A DNA stretch of 64,000 nt from positions 1,426,001 to 1,490,000 of the forward strand of contig NC_092566.1 of assembly GCF_037975245.1 (NCBI RefSeq). The letters are read 5' to 3'. The notes below the pieces were generated by a model. That model was given only the letters and a program-made list of their open reading frames with translations. It did no database searches and had not been told where the DNA came from. This DNA comes from Apostichopus japonicus (lineage: Eukaryota; Echinodermata; Holothuroidea; Aspidochirotida; Stichopodidae). Both the position numbers and the translations under genes were made by a program. Below, piece after piece: positions 32,501 through 44,800 of this stretch. The stretch's first letter is position 1, and each line of letters opens with the position of its first letter.

Positions 32501-35500
32501 CATTTTCTGGGGAGTACCCCTCCCCCCGGTGGGAGTCGACTTCAAAGACCCCACAGTCACACCCACTGGATCTGCCTCTATCCTCCACATATGAAACCTG
32601 TGGACGTTACTCCCGGAAAACCCCAGCATATCCACCCAAAGAAAATATCAATACCAGTAGAAAGACCTTTGCCACTGAATAAGAACGAATTATATATCAA
32701 CGATATAGTTTTATATCTCGTCAATGGAAAACAAACACAAAAGACAGAATATATATAGCAACACCAGAAATCAATTGATGTGACATATTTTTTTATTAAG
32801 TACCTCTTCCCAAATGAATACAGTTTAACAGTTTTCAAATGTTAGCCTACTGCTTACCGAAAGACCCACCCAATTATCATCTAAGTATTATTAAGATAAT
32901 GATATTATATCTGGCTATACGTGAAATTATTGTCATTGGAATAGGAATATATTCTGAAAGACCCCAATTCAAAAGTATTCAATTCTTTATTACAAAAAAA
33001 AAAAAAGGGAGAAAAATGTTAACTGTACAATTGGATTTGAAAATAATAGAAAGAACTTATTTTAGTTGCAGTACAACTGAGGTCTCAGCATAGTTACAGT
33101 ATTGACGTTAATTAATTAACGAAATAATACAAGAAGGTAGTACAAATTAATTGAAATTATCAAAAGTACAAAAAAAAAGGCTAAACAAAACAAGAACCAG
33201 ACGGAAAGGACAAAACAACGAAAGACACATTTTACAACTTACCTTGAAAGAACAGTAAACAATGTTTTTTTTCTGATTACTTATTAATTAACAAACAATA
33301 TTGGTGTTTCCTCTATATGTGTTTTTTGTCACAAACATAGTGTACCTGTAACCATGGCACGCCAACACACATTAAAGTAGCCTGAGTTTCGTAAAAAAGT
33401 GGATTAAATATATCAATATGTATATATATTTGTAATGTTAACGTCTCAAAATGTGCGTTGTCTTGTTTTGAAATAGACACCAGTATTCTAGACATCAAAT
33501 ATTCTTTTTGTTATCATAAAATCTCGTTATTTACAATGATCGATATTCTTCTCCTACATAGATTGTTGTATTGAATTATTGATTGTAATTGATTTAACGT
33601 ACACTTTGTTATTGTTAACGTCAGAGCTTTACTATGTATTACCAGAGAGCTAGACGGGCTTGATTGGGTGGGGGAGGGGAGGGAAGGGGGAGGGGTAGGT
33701 TGCTTCTATTCATCGTCTTGTAATCACTGTAACTGTGGACATCATTTCAATCATATCTTTCCAATCAAGAATATTCTAATTAGATTTAATACCTACTTTG
33801 AATGGGGGGGGGGGGGGGTGGTGGGGAGGGTATCAGACCGTTTCGTTAACCAAGGTAAAGAAGTCGAAACGGGCAGCTTGACACCGAGCTAAGCGGTATG
33901 ATCAATGTGATGGTGCTAGATAAGGTGTGTAGAGAGGAGCCTGACAGGTAAGTGAACCACATGGTTGATGACAAATCTAGCAAGGTAAAAGACTTGGGAA
34001 GGGAAATGTCACAAGATCTGGTGAAATGATAGATATTTGAGACTCTCAAAAAATATTTCTTAACTAACGGTAGTCGAGCAAAACTGAGATTAAAGAAAAT
34101 TTGATAGATTTATAATACTTTCCCATTAATAGAGAAAAGAAACTTAAGTAAATAATGTACAATACGTATGAACATTATCCAAAAATTTGATTTGAATTTA
34201 TATATAAACATTTCTGAAAATTATGAAACTTAGAGAAGATTATAATGACACTTCCAACGAAAGCAAAATGGTAAATCTACATGACTCAGAGAGAAGAAAG
34301 AATTAATTTGTTTAATCTTGTACTTCTACTCATTGAATTGAAAGACGTGAGCAATGTTGTAGTCAGTTGCATAACATTATTACAAACTGAGAATGTATAG
34401 TAAGAGAAAGTTAATTGGTAAATCTACATCACTTAGAGTGAAGGAAGAATTAATTTGTTTAATCTTGTACTTCTACTCATTGAATTGAAAGACTTGAGCA
34501 ATGTTGTAGTCAGTTGCATAACATTATTACAAACTGAGAAAGGTATAAAAAAGAAGAAAGCTCAATGGCTTGTAATTTTTCACAAACTGCATGAAAATAA
34601 TACAGATGGAATGCAAGCCGCAATTTGTACTAACCGACTATTAATCGTTATTTGTGAATCTTAGATATAATAGGTAAAAACGAACGAATTGCGAATGTGA
34701 TGAAAGACAATGGGCAATGCGAGACAATGCTTATGGTTAAAACCAAAGTATTGAACAATAGGTTAAAAAAAACAAATCAATAATAATATTAATAATAATG
34801 GGAAATAGAAAATTGATGATATAGGAATATTTTTGAACGAAAGTACACTGGTAGTTTTAGCCTAAAAAATATGAACGTAAGATATTTTTTTAACCAAGAA
34901 ATGGTACAATCATTGTTTCACTAATTGTTATGTATCGGTAATGAATTTTCTTGTCACTGTGGTCAAGAAGTTGCCTCTGATCTGATAAGTGATAACTAAT
35001 ATTTACAAATAATCACCAAACGGTTGGTCTCCCAATGTACATGACTTACTTATATTGTTGCCATTAGGCCAAAGAGAAGTATCACCCATCTTGGTGTATA
35101 AAATCCAGCAATTTAATTGGAAAGGAAGTCCTTGTACTTCCATAAGGTAAATTGCACATAAAATGAGAAAAATCTCTGTATAGACAACCAGAAAGTGGCG
35201 TTTGTGACAGTGATATTTCAAGTTGATTTTTGTCTAAATTCTGGAAATTCTGATTTTTTAAATTGCTGATGCTATTCTATTGCTGTTGTTTGTTGTTTCT
35301 CTTGACCGGTGAACTGACCCTTACGTCCACTACAAAATATGTTTTTTTTGTTCGGCCATGTAATTTCATGTTTGGATAAGATATGTCTTTTCGATTAAGA
35401 CAGAACATGATTGAATATTATTATGTGACTTTAGTGATATTGCCATCCCCTTAAAAAGTCCAGAATTTTTTTAATCTTACGACCGTTTCTTTCCCGCCAA

Positions 35501-38500
35501 AAAGGCATTCACAAATGATAGGAAAATCCGGAAAGAGCAATTTACATATATAAAGCGTGCAGCAGACTTAATCACCGAAACAAAATGCAAAAGCAAAAAT
35601 TATTGCAAAACCTTGAAATCTGTAAACAAAGGGTTTGTTGAAATTATAAGTTATAAAACCCCAAAAGACCATAAAATTTAAAAAACAAATAATTAGCATA
35701 ATTAACAAAAACAAATACTGTACTACTATTATTTTCAAGATTTAAACAATGATCGTTAAGTTCAGGGGTATATCTTCTTTTTCGCTTTAATTAAGGTAAC
35801 ATGCATACAATTTGTATCAAATTTGATAGATTATGATCATACCATATCTCACCATTGAAGGAAAGACTTGATACCCGAAAACATATAGTTACTTTATTCC
35901 ACCAAATATCAAATTGAAAAAAAAATCAATGAGGAAAAATGACGAACGGTTTTACAAATGAAATAAAACAATACAACTAATTTGTTGGACGAAACATTTT
36001 TTGTACAGGTTTAATTGAACTGTGGTTTGATAGGTAAGGCCAATAAGGAGCTGCTGTGAACATTAGCTCAACCAACGTTTTTGTACTGGGGTGAAGGGGG
36101 GGGGGGTAAGGGGAGGGGTGATTCGAGAAAGCCAAATTTCGTTAGGTATGCTCGCCAGGCTACTTAAGTTTGATTATAGTTATGTATTGCATCCAACCAA
36201 CAACGCGAAACAGCACGGTTGTGATGAAGAAGAGAGGTTGCCAAATTCGAAATAGATAATTAGTTTTCAGGGATAATTAGTTTTATAGATAATTAGTTTT
36301 CAGGGTCGCGGACCATACGTCCAGGTCGAACGAATACCCGACGATCACACTGCAGCTCTGGATGTATTACGTAGTCCTCTTTACCCGTTTTGATGTAAGA
36401 AAGTTGAAATATTCAGTTGCAGTTTATGGGCATTTGCGAAACCCTGCAAATCACCTTTAAGAAATTTTTCAGAGTTTTCGTGCCGAAGTGTATAGTAATT
36501 AACGAGTTCAAAAATCGGCTAGATGTTAACTTCATTGCAGTCCATACGGAATGGTCACATCGAGTCAATATCCTGTCACCACTCTCTTTGACATTGGTGT
36601 AGCGACCACGTGATGTCCTGCTGGAAAATAAGAAGAAATATTGACATGAATACAAGATTGGGATCCGGTATCAGGGTAATAGGCGGACGCACCGATAAAT
36701 ATCAAAATTATCCAAATTTTGCATAGCCAATAGGATAAAGCGATGTCGATAGGGTTGCATGAGGGTCATACAAGTATAACGCGGGGGCATTATTATCACT
36801 TTCAGGGATTGTTATTTGCATAAATAAAACTAATATACTTCTTCAAAATGGTTAGTAACTTACCCCATAACCGTCGAATATAGCAGAAAGATTTTTTGTT
36901 TTCTGTAAATCTACCTTTTTTTCAGAGGAATTAATGCAGATATTAAGAAAAGTATATTTGTACCTGGAACATGTGAAAACTAAGTCAATGGAGGTACTAG
37001 TATATAAGTGTGTCAAAAAGAAGGAACTAGTTTTGAGAGATAATTTAATAAGAGTCCATTTAAGAGAAATTAACCAACTGCATCAAGGACCGAACTTGGA
37101 CTTTACAAAGATTAATAAAAGTAAACAAATTAGCAAGTACAAGGAACACCCAAGAGAGAGGGTGGGGGGGGGGGGGTGGCGGATGAAGGTGAGGTCTGGG
37201 AAATGTAAGAGGTTTCAGGAGCTTATGTAAATATTTTTGTAATACAAATTTTTCAATTTGATTTGCAAACTCTTTCGTTTTTCTTCAAATGCATATGCAT
37301 TTGAAGAAAAATGCGTATGCAGTTTAGAAATGGTCCTTTATGTAACAATGAGTGGAAAACAATTCGACAGAAATTCTTGAGAATTCTATTCTATTCGAGA
37401 AAGGGTATCAGAATTGTCTAAAAATCAATTCTCTAAATATGATTCGAAAAAAGCGGCGAAGAAAATATAATACAGCCTGCAGTGATAAAGCCCTTTCATA
37501 TTTAGGATTCCCATTGGCTTTTAGCGAAATAATAATCAAGAAAAACCAGATAAGAACAGGTTGTTAGTTCTTGTTAAATTACGTAATGTATATAGAACTG
37601 GATACCTCAAGGATCAACCTAGACTCACTTTGTGGATAACAATTTATATAATATGTGAAATAAATACAAATGAAGGCTATACAAGTATAATGAAAAGGAA
37701 AACAATTATATTTATAATTATAAGAAAAATGCAAGCTTTGGTTAATAATTGCAGACAGTTTTGCGAGTAAAAGGTTTCTTTAGTTCTTTGAACTTGCTAT
37801 AGCGTGTGTTAACCTATAACTATATCTACAGGAAAAAAGAAGTTAGTAAAAAGGTACCGTATACCGACGTCTAAATATGGCTGGGAAGGAAAACGCGTGT
37901 AAATATAGGTGGCGTATATAAAATAGGTTATATAGTGTTATTAGACCAAATTGACCGTATATAGATGTAGGTATAGGAATGCTTTAGTCATGTTCCGACA
38001 CCGTTAGATCGCACCCAGTTACACTAAGTATGTCATGGGAGTAGTGATTTGAACGTCCATGCAGGAGTTGGACAGAGGGCGTTGACAAATTTACCATGTA
38101 AAAGATCGCGAATTGAGGGCGCCATCTATCGGTTTAACAAACCAAGACGTGCCATATCCTGATAGGCTTGTACCGTTGCAGGATAAGCCGTGGAGGATGG
38201 GTAAGTCAGGGAGGCACCAGCCTCATCTAGATATGAAACAATTCAATACATAATATTTAACCAACGGTAACAATGACTGTTATTGTGACAATGGCTTGTC
38301 ATAACAATGGCTTACTGTTATATAGACCATTGTAGCCTGCCACATTCTCTTGTTAACAAGCTAGAAAGCATAGTGATATAGCCAATATTTCCTGCAGGTT
38401 GGGATGGGGAGGAGAACATAACCAAACCTATCAGCTGATGAAGATTTAAAAGACATATCTTTACTTCATGAGAGAGTCCATTGATATGAAACAGGAGCTT

Positions 38501-38640
38501 GACTAATCTGTTAGTAAGCCAATCAATTAGTGACACTATTGACTTTACGTGATCCAGGCCTGTGGGCGTAGGGGAAGGGGATGGAGTAAGTGGTGGGGTG
38601 TTGGAGGTCTGGAAAAATCGAGACTAGGTACTCTGCCCCC
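29540..38640. other. Nine-kilobase gene-poor interval between the transposon cluster and the derived Pax gene
   Basis: No coding exon could be supported. Short frames (for example minus 29993-30403 and plus 32489-32758) lack domains, conserved motifs or splice partners. The interval contains CTAGGCCTA-rich text (29860-29990), G-runs (31266-31287, 32348-32358, 33665-33700, 33805-33830, 36090-36118, 37164-37178), a 147-bp duplication (34270-34540) and a 24-base GATAATTAGTTTTCAGGG repeat (36255-36305). It lies just past the 3' end of the derived Pax gene and could hold its regulatory DNA, but nothing in the sequence shows that. Confidence 0.4.
34270..34540. repeat. 147-bp direct duplication
   Basis: GGTAAATCTACAT(G/C)ACT onward to ATAACATTATTACAAACTGAGAA occurs at 34270-34392 and again at 34417-34540. 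It is nearly identical, including GAATTAATTTGTTTAATCTTG. It is a simple local duplication without coding content. Confidence 0.9.
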
Positions 38641-38644
38641 GTAG

Positions 38645-38886
38645 CTACACCTGTAGCCAATATGGTGTATACTTTGGCCACCTAATCGATGGATTTTGAG
38701 AAAACATCAAAGATGAATTTAAACCCTCAAACCTTGCATTCTTTGTGGAATTTACTTCTCTTTCCTTACACCTGTCTCCAACCAATATATGGACTCCAAT
38801 CCATCTAACTTGCAATAGTTGGTAAAAAACTTTACGCCCGCACATATCAACTTCAGGGTCAATTTTTCTTACATACTTCCTCTTCC
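38645..38886 (-). CDS. Pax2/5/8-like: Derived Pax gene exon 8 (possible terminal exon)
   Basis: The exon is 242 bp, acceptor CACACTGCAG, phase 1 in, ending TAG. It encodes [20 protein letters not shown], then [20 protein letters not shown], then a further 40 residues ending YTPYWLQV. It is basic and aromatic with no recognised domain and is unlike known Pax C-termini. Support is the phase match with exon 7, the acceptor and an 80-codon open frame. This is the weakest exon of the model. Confidence 0.4.
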
Positions 38887-41800
38887 CTGCAGTGTGATTT
38901 CCCATCTGCTGGAACTTGGTTTATTCTTAAATTTTTGATAAAGTTTTCTGAAGTCCTTATCTATATCAGAAATATAATATTTCTTTATGCGGGTGGTGTA
39001 TGGTGATGTTCTTTCCTTACATATATACAGTACTAAGGACTCTTTACATACCAGTTTTAACATGACAGTCATCGGTCTGTTTGGTTGTGGTTAAGAGAAC
39101 GCTAGCTGGTTTCAATTCTGCGAATGTGGTATCTTCCCCCTCTTTGTCTGTATAGATAAATAAATTAAAAAGCAATTAATGTTAAGACAGAACCAGAATT
39201 TTCACGCAGTAGTAACCATCCTCAACATTTCTAACTGAAAACATTTCCGCTAATTTGATAAATTCATTCGTCCTCATGTACTTTTACAGGTAAGTTCATC
39301 ATATTGAACTATTACAACACCAAGCAATCGGCGTTTACTGACCAATTCTTTATTCATCAATTTAGTAAATATAAGGTTTAATATCGACTAACCTGTGCCA
39401 TGCTTTCCACTGGAAACATGTTTATCTGCGGTAACCGATAAATCTTTTGCAATCGATTCAACCGCGGTAGGAGCAGCTGGGTTTAGTCCTGCCTCGGTCG
39501 ATGTGTACGAAATCGGTATCTGTGGGTATGATAATAAATGAATATTCATGCAGTGTTGAAAATTAGCTGATTACTTCAAGTCACGAAAAATCGGTGTCTG
39601 GTCTGGTTTTATTTTCTCTGTCTCCATTCTATCTTATGCACGGAGTGGCACTGTTAAGGAAGTGGGAGGCTCACAGGGCGGGACCTGTCCACAGTTACTG
39701 TACCAACACAATTAAAGACTAACTGTGTCACAAGTTTGTAGGTCCAAAAAGAAAGTAATAGGACAGAATTCCTTCTATTGAAACTCCTGTGGATATACTT
39801 TGGTCATGTGCATGTGTGCTCCAGACACCTATATGACATATGGACGCATATGGACAAATCAAATGTAGTTACCACCTCAAAAAAACATACCGTTCAAGGT
39901 TCTCAAGTGAGGGTCTTCCAGGAGGAACTTAAAACTTTGAAAATGCAGAATATTGTTTGATAGAGATTATACCAATTTAAGACAGTAGTAGGTTATCATG
40001 CTGGCTAACTATAGAGTCAAAAAATATATCGCCAAGGATATATTTCACTGACCTTAAATTGTTGGTCTGCGGAGCTGGCTAGAGCAAGATCCTTCACCCA
40101 ACTATCGTAATAGTTTTTCAACGTCTGGTCCTGTTCTGTCGTCTGCTCCGCAGGCTTAAGGGCTGCCTGGAGGTATTTCCAGTATTCGAGTTGCTGTTTT
40201 GTGGCGGCGTCGTTGGTAATTGCTGACGTCATTGTCGAGGAAGCCACTGCCGCGGCTACACTGTTCTGTGCGAAGGCAACACTGTGTAAGGACTTAAGAA
40301 TCTCTAAATGTTGATTGGCCATGTCAGTCCTTCCCCTTTCTTGGTAGGCGGCCATGTTTGCTAAATCGCTCGCCGTGTAGCCCGTAGCCGTCTGCGCTTC
40401 AGAGACTTCGCATTCTTCCACTTTTGTCGGCGATAACACTGAAGTAATAATGAAATAAGACAAAAGTTACATGCCAAGACGGCCGCCAAACAACAACGTG
40501 TAATCAAGCCAAATTGGATAAAAAACTTAACATAATGACTAATCGACTCACAATGTTGTACATATATAATTTTGTTAACATTTATTTTATATACTATAAT
40601 GCCTAATTACTGTACACAAAGAGTGATATAAGTGCGTCTTTTTGGAGAGCACAACTGAGTTTTAACGTTAGGAACGTTAGGTGTACACTACATTAATGGT
40701 ATTTTGGACTAAATATGAGCGGAACAATTGCTCACTCTGTTATTGCTATGATCATAGATAATATACATACATTAATGGATAATATACATGCATGAATTTA
40801 ACAAACAACAAACTTGTACTCCGCCACAGTTGCGGACATTTACATATGGGGAGGGGGTTGGGATGTGGTGGAGAGAGAGGGGGAGTAGTGGGAATGTGGT
40901 GGAGAAAGAGAGAGAGGAGGGAGGGCGGGCAAATGTCGTACGGAACAGTGACGAATTATCAGCGTAAGCTCCAAAACGGTATCTATGCAAAAGCAAACTT
41001 GGCAGTCAAAGTAAGTATACTTAATAACAGCTGTATTGCATACCTTCTGACTTAACGGATGGAGACACTTTCGGCTTTGCTACCGTCATTTGAACGAACT
41101 GCCCAGTTGTATCAAGGAGTCTCTTCAGGGACACAGCTGTCTGTGGTACAGCGGCGGTATTCCCTTGTAAGGTCGCTGTGACACCGTTGACCGGAGACGT
41201 CGTTGGGACGTGGATTGGGATAGAGGGAGCTGTTCCTTGATTAGGCGATGCGAGGCTAAAATAACTCTGGTATTGACCGGCAAGAGATGATGAGGACTGA
41301 AAATGAGAGACTGGAAGGGTGTGAATTTGGCCGCCTTGTTGAACCTGGATTTGAGTTTGGCCTTGATTCTGAGTTTGAGCTTGCGCTGCAACCGCCTGAG
41401 CGTGTGCTTGGGCTGCCTGTGCTTGGGCTTGAAGCTCGGCTTGTGCCTGAGCCTGAGCCTGTGCGGCCTGCGCGGCCTGTGCTTGCAGAACTGAAGCCTG
41501 TGCCACGGCCTCGAAGAAAGCTCTGTCTATCATATTTCGAGATGTATATGAATCATCATGCATGTCCTGTCCTGCAGTGTTCTGTTGAGTTTTATTATTC
41601 TTGACGGTAAGGGAGGCGTCATACCTCACGTAGCCGTTCACAATTTTATTCCGAAGAATTCTGGTATGAACAAAAGAGAAAATAAAACCAAATTAATAGT
41701 TGGAATTAATATGAGAACACAATAGAACAAAAGCCCGTGCCCAGCCCCTCCGTCCGGCACCACTTACAATTCATCTGGGACCTAAAGTTTCATAGTCTTT

Positions 41801-44800
41801 CTCAATGGCCACGCTGTGTTTTTAAATATCCATGTTATTAAACAATAACTGTAAAAGAATGATAGGTTAATGAACCAGCATAATGACGAACTGGAAACAA
41901 TTGTTCTTCTTACGTAGTCTTCCCTTCTCATCTGTGTGGATCAGTGCTAAGCTGTTCGGATCTTTTGACCCTTTGCCTCTCCTTTATAGACATAGGGATC
42001 ATATCCATCTTCTGAAAAGGGGTAGCACCTCCTCCAACCCATCTTGACAAGGAACCCAATTTGTTTACAACTTGCTTCCAAAAAAAACGTTCCTCTTGCA
42101 AAAATAGCCTTTGTGTCTTTCGTTTAAACTATAATAGTTACTAATAGTAACTATAATAGTAACTATAATAGTAACTATAATAGTAACTATAATAGTAACT
42201 ATAATAGTAACTATAATACTAACTATAATAGTAACTATAATAGTAACTATAATAGTAACTATAATAGTAACTATAATAGTAACTATAAAAGTAACTATAA
42301 TAGTAACTATAATAGTAACTATAAAAGTAACTATAATAGTAACTATAATAGTAACTATAATAGTAACTATAATAGTAACTATAATAGTAACTATAAAAGT
42401 AACTATAATAGTAACTATAATAGTAACTATAATACTAACTATAATAGTAACTATAATAGTTACTATAATAGTAACTATAATAGTAACTATAATACTAACT
42501 ATAATAGTAACTATAATAGTAACTATAATAGTAACTATAATAGTAACTATAATAGTAACTATAATAGTTACTATAATAGTAACTATAATAGTAACTATAA
42601 TAGTAACTATAATACTAACTATAATAGTAACTATAATAGTAACTATAATAGTAACTATAATAGTAACTATAATAGTAACTATAATAGTAACTATAATAGT
42701 AACTATAATAGTACTGTCGAGACCTACCTGTTGATAGAGCTGACACTTGGTACCGATTCTTTATCGCAGACATTTTCTTGAAGGAGTTGATCCCTAATCT
42801 CCCATGCGAAGATGGTCGGATTGTCGCGTTTGTACTCCGCTATCTTATCGACAACGTCACGTGTTGCAACTTTAGGTTTGCTGCCACCTATAACGCCTGG
42901 TTTGATGGACCCCGTCTCATAAAACCTGTAACAAGATTTGATGCAAACTTGTTTGTAATATGAGAGAAAGGAACCAATCAAAACATTTCCACTTTGTGAA
43001 TCAACACGTGTCTCTTTCTCGCACCTTTCCTTCATCAAATTCAACTATTACCAGATATATAAATTGGTTAATGACTCAGAAATTGACCTTCGAAAATGAG
43101 AAAATTTTACATAATTTTATATTAATTAGGAGTGACGTCATGTAACGTCATGCATATTCTACAAGAAAAGAAAGTACTTTTCGCACCTCTGGGGTCTGAC
43201 TGATCGGCAATAAGAGAACTTTCGTTTCGTTTTTCGAAAACACATCCAGTGGCCTTACCACCGCCAAGCTCCTATTCGTGTTCTACTCTAGATTTCTCTG
43301 ACCCGACACACGTGAGGTAGCCGGGGGTGGGGGGGGGGCAGGAGGAACGAGGAGGGGTATATATAGCCCTTAATAATATTTATATAGGAGGGAATTTTGA
43401 GAGAGCCGGTTATTTCATCGCTGTAGAACATTGTGTCTCCTGCCTATACCCCTTCTTAATGCCTATGTCGAGATCACTGTCATAAAGATTCACGTTCCAA
43501 AACAAAAAGGGATTGGGTTTGTCGGGCGAAAAAAAACAGATAAAAGGATAGTAGATAGAATTATTAGATTATTTATGTATTCTGTTGATGTCAAGTTAGG
43601 GTCATCGATTATAGCATATCAAATGAGGGTCCATTGGTTGTATAAGAAACTTGAACAGGGAATATGGGATATTGTCAATAAGTAACTTTCCACACACAAA
43701 AAAAAGAGAGAGTGTTGTTTATTCTGTCGAGAAGCAATGATGTTCCAAAATAGTATTACAAACCTGACGAGAATTTTGCTGACACATCCATGGGAGACTT
43801 TCAGCTGTCTGGAGATATCGCAAGGACGAACACCTTTCTTAGCCAATTCTACAATCTGGTGTCTCACGAAGTTTGGAAGGGGCCTACCATTGGCGAACTG
43901 GCCTCCTAGCTGATTCACTCCGTCCGATTCTGTAACGTAAAGGAGGGAAAAATATTAAAATTATACTAACATATTAAGGATATTATAAAGTACACGTACG
44001 TTTTCGTCCTTTGAATTTAAATTTGCAGAATAACAAATATGTTTGCTGCAAATTTTATGTTTTATAAAGGGACTATGGAATTTATGGGCCTCTCGGTAGA
44101 ATTGACCTAGATGATGGGTCACTCGGTAGAATTCCCAGACGAAAAAAAAAATGCATACACGCATCATAACATATCAGTAACTATTTACCACAATAGATCC
44201 GAACAATTCTAAAAGACGTGGCGTTTAAAAGCCTGAGCTATTATACAACAAAGTTTATGCACTATTTATGTTTTTCTCGAAGTTCTTGCAATGCTACACA
44301 CGCAACGTTTAGTTGCCTTTGCAAAATAACAAAGGACATCGTCAGCAAGTTGTAACTAAATGGAATTTCGAACGACGTGGTGCGCCGGGGTGCTGGTACT
44401 TACAATAGCGTACGACTTTGATCAAAAAGATCAAAGATATTTCATGGATCACTATTTCTTTAGAGAGAACAGTGACAATGCCTCGCTGATCAATAGGAGG
44501 CCCCCTTAAAGGATGATATCGTGCTCAAAAACAAAATATAATTTTATTATTCTGTACATATCTTTTTTTTTTTAATTATGGTTTCTTTATATATATATAA
44601 ATATTTCAGTTAACGGTTTCTATTTGTCCGATAGTTTGGTAAAGATCCATAAAGGACAGTATACACTTAAAATTGAGCTTATGTGAATAGTAGTCCACTT
44701 ATGCTATGTCTAGTAACGTTATGTGGCCAAGTGCGTACACATAGAGACCGAACAAGAATAGACGCCATTTTGTTTTTCCTAAAATGTGACCGTAGACTGG

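Noticed and set aside
20078-39000. Further AGL exons
   Set aside because: I looked for the expected next segment (GGGYIVVDP-like) and the downstream catalytic stretches on the plus strand and found none.
41287-41604. Leu/Arg-rich plus-strand open frames
   Set aside because: Antisense shadow of the Gln-Ala tract in exon 4 of the derived Pax gene.
41044-41660. An octapeptide (SPVNG in exon 4 as a relic of YSINGILG)
   Set aside because: Only N-G and loosely one or two other positions agree; too weak to claim.
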